In this document: positions 22,997 to 34,161 of the stretch, piece by piece
Layout of the letters: each line of letters begins with the position of its first letter
How positions within the stretch are numbered: the first letter of the stretch is position 1
Origin: Hordeum vulgare subsp. vulgare
Taxonomy: Eukaryota > Streptophyta > Magnoliopsida > Poales > Poaceae
DNA: 64,000 nt
Assembly (NCBI RefSeq): GCF_904849725.1
Contig: NC_058521.1
Location: 558,578,176-558,642,175, forward strand
Direction: 5' to 3'
Notes under the pieces: generated by a model
The model's input: the letters and a program-made list of their open reading frames with translations, nothing else
Databases searched by the model: none
Told to the model about the DNA's origin: nothing
Position numbers and translations under genes: made by a program

Positions 22997-23424
22997 GAGC
23001 ATCTCCAGCCGCGCCCCCAACACGCCCCTCCCAGGCCATTTTTTATCGCCGGCGGGCCAAAAACGCCCCAATTGCGCCCCCAAAATCCTGTTTTCGCCAG
23101 TTAGACCAAAATTGGCCCCGGCGATCGCAGGCCGAACCCAACATGTCGGGGGGCGCCCGGGAGCGTTGACGCTATTATTTGCATGCAACATGCCCACTGT
23201 GAGCCTCCCACTCCCCCTTTTCATCTCTCTCTCTCTTGCATGCAACAGACACACCCATGTGCATGTCTCGCCCACTTCATATATTTTTCCTCTCATCTCT
23301 TTGTCTTTTGGTGTTGGATGAGGGCATGGTTGCAAAAAATTTCCTTCCGATGTCAAAAATTTCGCCGGCATAACCTCAATCGGCTGAAAAATGCCCCTGA
23401 AGGAGCCAACGAGTGGAGATGCTC
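22997..23424. mobile_element. Harbinger-type MITE (GAGCATCTC ends)
   Basis: Ends are GAGCATCTCCAGCCGCGCC on the left and GGAGATGCTC on the right, forming terminal inverted repeats. The element is flanked by TAA at 22994-22996 and 23425-23427, a TWA target duplication as expected for PIF/Harbinger. Length is 428 bp. A long minus-strand open frame across it (22970-23548) is an artefact of GC content. Confidence 0.9.
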
Positions 23425-23459
23425 TAAGAGATGTGAACCAAATGCGTCCATAGTGGGTA

Positions 23460-24715
23460 GGTGCTTTCCATAGGGTAAATGTTTCCACCGAATCGTTTGG
23501 CCAGTCGCGCACGACCCGTGCGCTGTGGCTTGCGAGCGCATGCAACATTTTTTGTCCAGATTTGCTACAACCGCGGTAAAATTTGCTACAAGCGTTTCCT
23601 ATTTCCTGTTATAATTTGTTCATTAAAAAAGCTACATTCACGTTTGGTTGCAACTCCACTTCGTTGGAATTTTTTTTCTACAACTGTGTTAATTTTTGCT
23701 ACAGCCGGCATTATTTTTTGCTGTAACCGTTTATTAAAAAAGTTGCATACATGTTCGTCAGAGTTGCAACCCGAGTTCACCGGATTGTTTTGCTACAACC
23801 CTTATTTTGTTTTGCTATCACGCATCATCAACTTCATTTTTTTTGCTACGATCACGTAGATATTTTTTTGCTATAATTATTTTTTTGTTGCAACCATTGA
23901 CCAAAATTGCTGCATCATGTCGAAATTTGCTGCATCGAGAAAAAAATGCTGCATGCATAGATCTAACGGTACGCCCCGCAGATCTGACGATCGCGTCGTG
24001 ACCGGTGCAAGCGTTCGCACCGACGCGTAGTACTACCCTTTCCAAAGGGAAACGTTTCACCCGGTGCGCCGGCCGAATCGTTCGGCCGGTCGCGCGCGGG
24101 TCACGCTCGCTCGCAGGTATATGCAACATTTTTTTCGTAAAAATTGCTGCAACCGTGTATTTTTTGTTACAAACGTTTTTCATGCAGCTTTTTTCTCGTG
24201 TAAATTTGTTGCAACCAGCGCTCATATTTGCTACAAGCGTTTTTTATTGACTAGATTTGTACAGTAAAAAAGTTGCACATACGTTTGGTTGCAACTTGAG
24301 TTCGTTGAATTTTTGCTACAACCGGCGTTTTGACTTTTGCTACAACTGTGTTATTTTTTGCTACAACCGTGTTATTTTTTGCTACAACCGGCATCATTTT
24401 TTGCTGCAACCGTTTACTGAAAAAGTTGCATACACGTCACGTAGATTTTTTCTACAACCGGTGTTTAACTTTTGCTACCACGCATCATCTTCTTCGTTTT
24501 TTTTTGTTACGATCATGTAGATATTTTTTTTGCTATAATTTTTTTTTTGCAACCTTTGCGAAAAATGTTGCATAACGTCGAAATTTGTTGCATGGAGATA
24601 AAAATGTTGTATGAAAAGATCTGACGGTCCCCATGCAAATCGGACGGTCAGCCTACGACCGACGGTAGCGCTCGCGCCGGCGCCTAGTACTCCCCCTTTC
24701 CAAAGCGCGTGGGAG
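23460..24715. repeat. Tandemly duplicated unit rich in TTGCTACAACC repeats
   Basis: Two related units of about 600 bases lie head to tail (about 23465-24040 and 24041-24710). Each starts with a GC-rich block containing CGAATCGTT-GGCCGGTCGCGC and ends with GATCTGACGGTC-like and GTAGTACT words followed by TTTCCAAAG. Between them are many degenerate repeats of TTTTTGCTACAACCG. The Phe/Cys/Tyr-rich frames here only translate the repeat. The pattern is known to me from unclassified grass transposons. Confidence 0.65.
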
Positions 24716-25544
24716 TAACCCTGAAATTATCTGTTCCATCAGCACGTATGTTGGGCTTGATTTGGAGCACCACACGAACGGTTCGTGTACATACGCCTCA
24801 GTACGCCGATACTCGCAGCCACAGACCACAGAGTATCTTTGCCTCAGCCCTCAGGTCAACCCCACCCACCACTCACGACTGTGCAACGAGAGCGCTGCTC
24901 ACTTGAGCTACCACTGCTCCTACTCTTCCTGGATGCTTCAGTTTCTCAGTGAGGAGAGCGCTCTGACCACGAGATCCCTGCCTCCTTTCCGCCAATAATT
25001 CAGACCCACTAGCTAGGACTAACGGGGAGTGGGATCAATGGCGGGGCCCGCCGTCGGCCGTCGCCACTACGGGAGATTCCCCGGCCGGCCGGAGCCCCTG
25101 ACGCTCCGCCAAGCTTACCGATTCCCGAGGCACGCACGCCACAGGTTCCTCCGTCCCGACGGGCAATGCATGAGGGGGCACTCTTTGGTCCGGCCTCGTT
25201 AAACCGACGCAGTACGATGTTCAGTTGCCTGCCTACGCGCTTGGAGTTTTCCGCTCCAGGAATGTGTCGCCGTCCTCTCCTTCCTCTCCGTGACGTGGGC
25301 TCGCCGGCCAGTTCCCAGGGGCGCGGGTGCAGCTGCGTGCGGCGGAGAACGCAGCGGCGGTGCGCGTGGCGTGTGGCGCGAGCGGCAGCGGCCGTGTGCG
25401 CGTGGCGTGTGGATGCCAAACCCAACCCGTGTTGGATCAATTGGTGGCCGGAGTGCGTGGAAGCTGGGAGGACGGAGGAGCGCTCAGCTGTCAGCTCAGG
25501 CCTTTCATGACAGCGACTCCAGTGCATCCGCGGGCGAAGTGAAA
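24716..25544. other. GC-rich unassigned segment
   Basis: CpG-rich sequence with overlapping frames on both strands (for example 25009-25527 minus and 25166-25571 plus). All are Arg/Ala/Gly-rich with no domain features. It could be a decayed promoter or first exon; no start, intron or protein motif supports a gene. Confidence 0.35.
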
Positions 25545-25842
25545 TTTTTTTTTACCCAAAAACGAAACTAATTCACAAATCAAACTACGGTTAAAAAAAT
25601 CACCCAGCTGACCCTTTTATGTGACGTCTTTGTCTTAGACGCCACATTATACTGTGTGGTGACCGACACTACGTTGTGTGACGTCTGAGACCTAATGTGA
25701 CGTCTAAGGCATATGCGTCACACTATACTGTGTGACATCCGTCTCGCTGTCGGGCGCCACACAAAAGAGTCAGGTGGGTGAAATTTTTTCAAACATAGTT
25801 CAGTTTGTAAAATGCTTTGGTTCATGGGTTAAATTTGTCAGT
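25545..25842. repeat. Imperfect inverted-repeat element with TGTGACGTC motifs
   Basis: The arms, about 60 bases each (left ACTAATTCACAAATCAAACTA, right complement of TAGTTCAGTTTGTAAAATGC), are imperfect inverted repeats. Between them lie four or five variants of GTGTGACGTCTNAGGC in both orientations. No target duplication was found, so the class is open. Confidence 0.6.
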
Positions 25843-25947
25843 TTTACAGCATCCGCGCGCTTGCACGCAGACGAAGAAGACAAACCTACCACTGCTTCTG
25901 GAAAGTAAACGAAGATTCCGTTTCCGGCAGTGAATGGACTTCAGTTA

Positions 25948-26221
25948 GGCTGGCTATATATAGTAGGACTAACTAAGTAGTATCATGTACTTGAGACTAG
26001 CAAACATGCTGATGTGACAGATAATTAAGAAAGAGAGAGAATTGAAGTAACATAGATAGATACCGTAACATGTTAAATGCTATGCTATTATGTGTCATGC
26101 ATGTTAATAAATAAGGTCATATATGATACTACTTTATGATATTATGCACTATGAAGATAGTATCATATAGTAGTATCATGCACATGATATTACTATATGA
26201 TACTCCCCACTATGATCAGCC
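25948..26221. mobile_element. Tourist/Harbinger-like MITE with GTATCATATA motifs
   Basis: Ends are GGCTGGCTATA and the inverted TATGATCAGCC, flanked by TTA (25945-25947) and TTT (26222-26224), a weak TWA-like match. The interior is rich in GTATCAT and ATGATAC, like the element at 61892-62460. Confidence 0.65.
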
Positions 26222-26419
26222 TTTGTACAAGGCAACCGTTTCTCTGCTCCTACCTGCTGACAACAATGGAATAGCCCTTGCCTGCGTTTTTCTCTTGGAG
26301 GGGTTTTGCCTGTGTTTCCAGTCACAACAACTTCACGACAGCCTTGGCCTAACAGTCTCTGCAACAGGAGAAAACCCAAAGTCTCAAGCAAGGATAGGAT
26401 AGGATAGGAAGGATGCTAG

Positions 26420-26568
26420 GATGTTTGGTTGGGCTTCCAGCCAGCTTCCGCTTTTAAGCCAAAAGCTCCTATTTAGGGGCTTCCGGCTACAACTGTGGCT
26501 TTCGAGCCCCTAAATAGGAGCTTTTGGCTTTGAAGCCAGAAGCTGGCTGAAATCCTAACCAAACACCC
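26420..26568. mobile_element. Fold-back MITE (149 bp)
   Basis: Nearly the whole element is an inverted repeat: the left arm starts GATGTTTGGTTGGGCTTCC with inner AAAAGCTCCTATTTAGGGGC, and the right arm is its near complement, ending CTAACCAAACACC. It would form a long hairpin. No clear target duplication is visible, so the superfamily is undecided. Confidence 0.8.
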
Positions 26569-28985
26569 CGCAATGCAAACCAGTGTTTCACTTTCTCTAT
26601 CAGACTGACGCATTATTATTCCCACAGACAGAAGCTCCACTCCAATTCTATCAAGAAAATTGACCCGTCAGCTCCGCAGTACGCCCTACACGCGTCCCGC
26701 CCGTCCTTCTCGCCTGTTCGTCACCCGCTCCGATTCTCGGCATAAACACATGCATGGATGACGAATGCTCGATCGTGCAGCGGCACAGTGGCCCGATCCG
26801 ATTCCGCTGGTACAGAAAAGTAGGGGCAAATCTCTTGGACGAGGCCCTCCCAAAAGGCATTGCTCATCACATATTGAATCAACTTCATAGGGCATCGACC
26901 TATCCGCTATCAGATCAGTAATCAAGGCCACAGTAGCCGCCACTGAAACCTTCCACTCCTTTTCCGCCTCAATTATGCGCCCGACAGGCGCAGATGAGGA
27001 GGCGACGGCATGCTAATGCGTGCCCGGAGTCCCGATCTGCTCCTAGAGCTGACCTCTCAATAAACCGGCGAGCCTATCGGTCACCTTCATCGGTGGGCGA
27101 CGCCACCTGCGCTGGCTGGGAGCCATCCGTCTGCATATTGCCCTGTGACCTCGGGCAACAGCAATAATGCAGCTGCAATAATTAACACAGGGTACGATCA
27201 CAGGTGGAGTTTCGGTGATGATGATGCTCGTGTGTGATATGCTGTTGGGCGCCATATCTGTCTGACCTGAAATTGTTTACCATTTCTGCGTGCTTGTTGC
27301 GTTTTGGAACATCAATAATGCAGTACTAGTGTTTGTAAACAAGTCAGCTAGTAGCTTATTCCCTGAAGACTGTCTCATAGTTATCTGCTTATCCAAAATG
27401 TCTTTGTTTTTGTTTTTGCGGGGAAGCTTATCCAATGTTGGAAGGAATATATAATAAGATAATTTAGAACGATGTTTGTCGAAGAAAAAATAGAATCATG
27501 TTAACATGTGCTTCAAATCCTCGTGCGTGCATGGGGATGAGGGCATCACATTATTATATGAATTTGTTATGCTAAATAATTTAAAATAACACATCTCGCT
27601 CAGTTTAACCCTACAAAATCTGGAAAATAATTGTATAAAAATATTGTGTTACTCTTCTAATTATTCTTACTGATTTTGAATTCAATTTTCTCTAAGTCTA
27701 TGATAAATGAAATTGCAATATAAGTAAGCCTAACTTCGATGTTAATCCTTTTTTTTCTTTCTAAAATACATTAAAGTATATTTGTAATGTATACTTTTAA
27801 TATGAGTATTTATACTGGTATAGTTCTTATTTCCATATTTAATTTCTACTGGATTTAAGGTAGCTACAAACCAACATTAATTAACTTAACCTAGATTCTA
27901 ATACTTTCTCTTCCATATAAAATACTAAAGGCATCAATATATTTTTCATAATTTATGGGGAGAAAGGAGAATAACAGCAACTACATGTATTTCTTGAAGG
28001 GCTTCTAAGATAAATCATATTCAAGTTAGACCTATAAAATTGGTGTCCTATAAAGAATTAGACTTGTACTTAAATTAAAACTATTTAGTATTTTGAAAAG
28101 TCATTAAAATTGATTACAAAATATTTGGCATTTCTATTAATAATGTCATAAACTTTACAACAAAATTGTTTCTAAAATAATAATAATGATAATCTATACC
28201 TACTAATAAAGAAATAGGTATTCTTAGTCTGTCATTATATTTTACACAAAACCCCTTGAGATTTTAGCCAATAAACCCGCAGTTTTCGTTTAACTTAGAA
28301 AAAAGGTCCAACAATATTTTACGTAAAGACACCCTGAGTTATCAGATAATAAAGCCGCGGCCTTTAAAACGTAGTTGTGAGAACTAAGGTTCGATTTCAC
28401 CATCCGTCGGGTCTATCTAATGGGGTTAACCAAGTGGGCTAGCTTCTATACGAGTTTTAAGTTAAAGGATTCGGTCTAAAAAACGTCGCCTCGTTTTCTC
28501 TACAGCTACTTCCATCCGCATTATTGGGCCACATAGATGTCCTCATGGCTCTAGAGTATTGGATTTGAGCAATCGTTTGTTGGGCTTCTCAGTGCACGGT
28601 ATGGAAAACACTTCTCTTCTCCTAAACGAGCACGAGAAGACGCGCATCTCCTTCTCCAGTTCTTAAAAAATATCCTTCTCGTGAACACACACAGACTACT
28701 TCTCCTCAATACCTCCATGCCACCGATTTGTCCTCTTCGACGTCCTTCTAGATTTTGATCTCCTTCCCCACCGCACTCACCCTCAATTCACCCCGACGGC
28801 ACACCAATCCTTCTCCACATTGACCTCCTGGTGCCGACGGCCGTGTCCGATTTCAATCGGATTCAATGATGTGTCCATCCAGGAAAACTGAGAACGGCTC
28901 CAACACGATGGCCATGGGTGCCAGACCCAGATTACAGATATCCTTCGGTGTCATAGAAAGAAAGCCTCGTCCGGGTCACATCTCA
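26569..28985. other. Unassigned sequence, no supported gene
   Basis: Positions 26650-27130 are GC-richer with overlapping minus-strand frames of 60-90 residues that I do not recognise. From 27280 to 28500 the sequence is AT-rich and featureless. From 28500 to 28985 it becomes CT-rich, like a 5' leader ahead of the frame at 28996. Confidence 0.35.
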
Positions 28986-28995
28986 AATTTTGAAG

Positions 28996-29140
28996 ATGAA
29001 TAGTCCAATGTTGACTTCGTCGTCGCCTCAGTCGGAAGAACATCCGGCGTCATCTCCGTCGACTTCGCTTCAAGACCATACGTCGCCGACTTCGTCAGAA
29101 GACCATCAACCATCGCCTTTGCCTACTTCATCGCAAGTAT
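28996..29140 (+). other. Possible first exon of an unknown gene
   Basis: An ATG at 28996 opens a Ser/Pro-rich frame (MKMNSPMLTSSSPQSEEHP and on) that reaches CTTCATCGCAAG at about 29140, directly followed by GTATGTTTTTT, a good plant 5' splice site. The preceding 250 bases are CT-rich like a leader. No conserved domain is visible and no following exon was identified before the Copia insertion at 29770. It may equally be a chance frame. Confidence 0.25.
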
Positions 29141-29769
29141 GTTTTTTCTGTGCAAATTATGATGGCAATAGAGCTGGTAGGTCGTACCAATACCATAGGA
29201 TTATTGTGTGTGCATTGCAAAATTGTGCTTCTCTAATACACCCGCCATCTACCTCGAGCCCTAGACAAATATCTTGCATAAATGATATCCACAGTATCAC
29301 ATTCTGAGTCCAGCATGCTCCCTAGATGCCATTTATTTGGGATGTGGAAGCCTTGATGAATGATGAATCGGATTTTCAATTGGCATTCGTTTTTTATTAG
29401 AGGCACACAATTGTTGAATTTCACTTAGCCTAAACAAGCATCATTAATAAACATCATCCCAATATAGGGGTTTAATTTTGGTTTTCTCTACTGGAATAAC
29501 CATGGCGTGGCTTACGAGCTGTTATTGTTCCCAAGTGCTTACCTTGGTTAAAATCACATCATGTCGTCTCAACTTTAAGAGGCTTTCATGTGAAATCCTT
29601 TATTTACACCAAGAGTTTATTGTTGGTTATAGGATGAAAAACACGTGCATATAAGTTGCAACATTTTGAAAATTAATTCCTATGTATATGTTCTGCTACA
29701 CTTGTGTTGATGACATGGATTCTGGTTAATTAGAAGCCACAGTCACATGTGAGGGATTTTGGATATTAA
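29141..29769. other. Unassigned AT-rich flank of the Copia insertion
   Basis: No gene is recognised. Bases 29681-29720 (ATTAATTCCTATGTATATG and on) resemble the sequence immediately right of the Copia element at 58223-58262. ATTAA at 29765-29769 is the left target duplication. Confidence 0.5.
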
Positions 29770-31233
29770 TGTTGGGGATCGTAGTAATTTTAAAAAAATC
29801 CTACGCCATGCAAGGATCTATCTATGGAGAAACCAGCAGCGAGAGAGTAATAGAGCATCTTCATACCTTTGAAGATCACTAAGCGGAAGCGTTGCTAGAA
29901 CGCGGTTGATGGAGTCATACTCGCAGCGATTCAGATCGCGGTGGATTCCGACCTATGCAGAGAACGATGCTGCCTCCGCGTTCAACACACGTGCAGCCCG
30001 GTGACGTCTCCAACGCCTTGATCCAACAAGGAGGGAGGAGAGGTTGAGAGAGAGCTCCGGCAGCACGACGGCGTGGTGACGGTGGAGCTACGTGGCAACT
30101 CCGACACAACTTCACTAAGCTATGTGGAGGGCGGTGAGGAGGAAGGGTAGGGCTGCGCCGTCTAGGGAGGAGAAGTTGTGTGCAGCCCTCTCAAAACCCT
30201 AGGTATACATAGGAGGGAGGGAGAGGGGCCGGCCACCCTAGGGTTTCCCCTAGGTGGTGCGGCAGCCCCTCAGATGGGAGGCAAGGGGCGGCGGCGAGGG
30301 CAAGGGTGCGACAGCCCTAGGGGTGGCTTGCCACCCAAGGCAAGCCCCTACGCCCTAGGGTTTTGGCCGACCTTGCCCCCTTGCGCCTTGGGCTGGGTGG
30401 TGGTGGCGCACCAGCCCACTTTGGGCTGGTTCCCATCCACCTACAAGCCTAAATACCCTTTCGTGGCTGTAGGCCCTTCCCAGTGGACCCCGGAACCCTT
30501 TCGGTGGTCCCGGTACATTACCGGTGTCGCCCGGAACACTTCCGGTGACCAAATCATCACTTCCTACATATCAATCCTTACCTCCGGACCATTCCGGAAC
30601 TCCTCGTGACGTCCAGGATCTCATCCGGGACTCCGAACAACCTTCGATAACCATGTACAGTATTTTCCTATAAGCCTAGCATCATCGAACCTTAAGTGTG
30701 TAGACCCTACGGGTTCGGGAGACATGCAGACATGACCAAGAGACACCTCTCCGGTCATTAACCAACAGCGGGGTCTGGATATCCATGTCGGTTCCCGCAT
30801 GTCCCATGATGATCTCATTGGATGAACTACGATGTCGGGGATTAAATCTATCCCGTAAGCAATTCCCTTTGTCTACCAGTATGATAATTGCCTCAGATTC
30901 GATCGTCGGTATCCCTATACCTTGTTCAATCTCGTTATCGGCAAGTCTCTTTACTGGTTCCATAACACATCATCTCGTGGCTAAATCCTTAGTCACACTG
31001 AGCTCAATATAATGATGGATTACCGAGTGGGCCCACAGATACCTGTAGTGCACCTTTATAATCACCCAGTTACGTTGTGACGTTTGATACACCCACTGTT
31101 CAAGAATTCGTCCGATTAACCAGTTAACTTGCCAGTTAATCGCTACTCTTAGGGTGACTGAATCGAATAACACCTATTCATCGTGTTAACTTGCCATGAC
31201 GATTAATTGGCCAGTTATACCGATTAATGATCT

Positions 31234-33795
31234 TGTTGGGGAACGTCGCATGGGAAACAAAAAATTTCCTACGTGCACGAAGACCTATCATGGTGATGTC
31301 CATCTACGAGAGGGGATTTCCGATCTACGTACCCTTGTAGATCGCACAACAGAAGCGTTAGTGAACGCGGTTGATCTAGTGGAACGTCCTCACCTCATAA
31401 TGCTACCGTCGTTCTAAGCAAGATAAGGTGCATAAAGGATTAACATCACATGCAATTCATAAGTGACATGATATGGCCATCATCATGTGCTTCTTGATCT
31501 CCATCACCAAAGCACCGGCACGATCTTCTTGTCACCGGCGTCACACCATGATCTCCATCAACGTGTCGCCATCGGGGTTGTCGTGCTACTCATGCTATTA
31601 CTACTAAAGCTACGTCCTAGCAATATAGTAAACGCATCTGCAAGCACAAACGTTAGTTTAAAGACAACCCTATGGCTCCTGCCGGTTGTCGTACCATCGA
31701 CGTGCAAGTCGATATTAACTATTACAACATGATCATCTCATACATCCAATATATCACATCACATCGTTGGCCATATCACATCACAAGCATACCCTGCAAA
31801 AACAAGTTAGACGTCCTCTAATTGTTGTTGCATGTTTTACGTGGTGACCATGGGTATCTAGTAGGATCGCATCTTACTTACGCAAACACCACAACGGAGA
31901 TATACTAATTGCTATTTAACCTCATCCAAGGACCTCCTCGGTCAAATCCGATTCAACTAAAGTTGGAGAAACCGACACTCGCCGGTCATCTTTGAGCAAC
32001 GGAGTTACTCGTAGCGATTAAACCAGTCTCTCGTAAGCGTACGAGTAATGTCGGTCCGAGCCGCTTCGATCCAACAATACCGCGGAATCAAGAACAGACT
32101 AAGGAGGGCAGCAAAATGCACATCACCGCCCACAAAAACTTTTGTGTTCTACTCGAGAAGACATCTACGCATGAACCTAGCTCTGATACCACTGTTGGGG
32201 AACGTCGCATGGGAAACAAAAAATTTCCTACGCGCACGAAGACCTATCATGGTGATGTCCATCTACGAGAGGGGATTTCCGATCTACGTACCCTTGTAGA
32301 TCGCACAACAGAAGCGTTAGTGAACGCGGTTGATGTAGTGGAACGTCCTCACGTCCCTCGATCTGCCCATTGAACCGTCCCACGAACCGTCCCGCGATCC
32401 GTCCCACGATCCGCTCCGATCTAGTGCCGAACGGACGCCCTAAAACCCCACTATATGTAGGAGGGAGGGAGGGGAGGAGGCAGCCTCAAAACCTAAAGGT
32501 TTGGCCGAAATTGGAGGTGGAGGAGTCCTACTCCAATCCTACTTGGAGTAGGATTCCACCTTCCCACTTGGAAACTCTTTCCAGCTTGTGTTTTTTCCTT
32601 CTCAAACCTTATGGGCCTTAGTGGGAACTTATTCCAGCCCACTAGGGGCTGGTTTATCTCTTCCCACAGCCCATGAGACCCCTTGGGGCGTGACACCCCT
32701 CCTGATGGTCCCCGGCACCCCTCCCGGCACTCCCAGTACACTACCGATGAGCCCGAAACTTTTCCGGTAATGCACAAAAACCTTCCGGTAACCAAATGAG
32801 GTCATCCTATATATCAATCTTCGTTTTCAGACCATTCCAGAAAACCTCGTGACGTCCATGATCTCATCCGGGACTCCGAACAACATTCGGTAACCAACCA
32901 TATAACTCAAATACGCATAAAACAACGTCGAACCTTAAGTGTGCAGACCCTGCGGGTTCGAGAACTATGTAGACATGACCCGAGAGACTCCTCGGTCAAT
33001 ATCCAATAGCGGGACCTGGATACCCATATTGGATCCTACATATTCTGTGAAGATCTTATCGTTTGAACCTCAGTGCCAAGGATTCATATAATCTCGTATG
33101 TCATTCCCTTTGTCCTTCGGTATGTTACTTGCCTGAGATTCGATCGTCAGTATCCGCATACCTATTTCAATCTCGTTTACCGGCAAGTCTCTTTACTCGT
33201 TCTGTAATACAAGATCCCGCAACTTACACTAAGCCACATTGCTTGCAAGGCTTGTGTGTGATATTGTATTACCGAGTGGGCCCCGAGATACCTCTCCGTC
33301 ATACGGAGTGACAAATCCCAGTCTTGATCCATACTAACTCAACGAACACCTTCGGAGATACCTGTAGAGCATCTTTATAGTCACCCAGTTACGTTGCGAC
33401 GTTTGATACACACAAAGCATTCCTCCGGTGTCAGTGAGTTATATGATCTCATGGTCATAGGAACAAATACTTGACACGCAGAAAACAGTAGCAACAAAAT
33501 GACACGATCAACATGCTACGTCTATTAGGTTGGGTCTAGTCCATCACATGATTCTCCTAATGATGTGATCCCGTTATCAAGTAACAACACTTGCCTATGG
33601 CCAGGAAACCTTGACCATCTTTGATCAACGAGCTAGTCAACTAGAGGCTTACTAGGGACATTGTTTTGTCTATCTATCCACACAAGTATTGTGTTTCCAA
33701 TCAATACAATTATAGCATGGATAATAAACGATTATCATGAACAAAGAAATATAATAATAACTAATTATTATTGCCTCTAGGGCATATTTCCAACA
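31234..33795 (-). mobile_element. Internally deleted Angela Copia element
   Basis: The minus-strand element keeps about 160 bases of its 3' LTR (31234-31393), then jumps to its 5' leader (about 31394-32192) and a 5' LTR (32193-33795). Gag and pol are gone. The primer site complement CTAGCTCTGATACCAC lies directly next to the 5' LTR. Target duplications GATCT (31229-31233) and GATTT (33796-33800) differ by one base, so both original ends are present and the deletion is internal. The 5' LTR also lacks a section near 32441. Confidence 0.9.
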
Positions 33796-34004
33796 GATTT
33801 GTCATACCGATTAATTAAGATGCCAGACCGATTAATCAGTACTGGCCTATTAATTGGTGGGCAAACGAATCCCAAAATTTTGGCACATAATGCCTCCCAC
33901 CCCCTCTTTCTACTAAATACCTAGGTTTTGGACCTCCTCGTGCTTCCTCATGCTCCTTTCATCCCCTCCTAACCTGGCTGGTGGCTAGTCGTGTTCTCAC
34001 CAGT

Positions 34005-34161
34005 CAGTGGCGGAGCCAGGACCCAGGCCGAGGGTGCCTGGGCCTGGGGTGTGAGGATTAATTCCTTTGCTGATTCTAGCATTTTTTACACTGGTGATCA
34101 TGTTAATGTCTATAGCAATGAAGGAGGCCCGGGGCACGGTGATAGCTTGGCTCCGCCCCTG
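34005..34161. mobile_element. hAT MITE with perfect 8-bp target duplication
   Basis: Ends CAGTGGCGGAGCC and GGCTCCGCCCCTG form terminal inverted repeats. TCACCAGT flanks the 157-bp element exactly on both sides (33997-34004 and 34162-34169). No coding capacity. Confidence 0.93.

Noticed and set aside
22970..23548. 193-residue minus-strand open frame
   Set aside because: It spans a MITE with clear ends and target duplication at 22997-23424; the frame is a GC-content artefact.
24257..24580. CRISPR-like regularly spaced repeats (TTGCTACAACC)
   Set aside because: Spacing is irregular, the repeats degenerate, spacers are repetitive, and the context is a plant genome.
25009..25571. GC-rich frames suggesting a gene
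   Set aside because: Long frames occur on both strands at once, as expected from GC-rich DNA, and none shows a domain or splice pattern.
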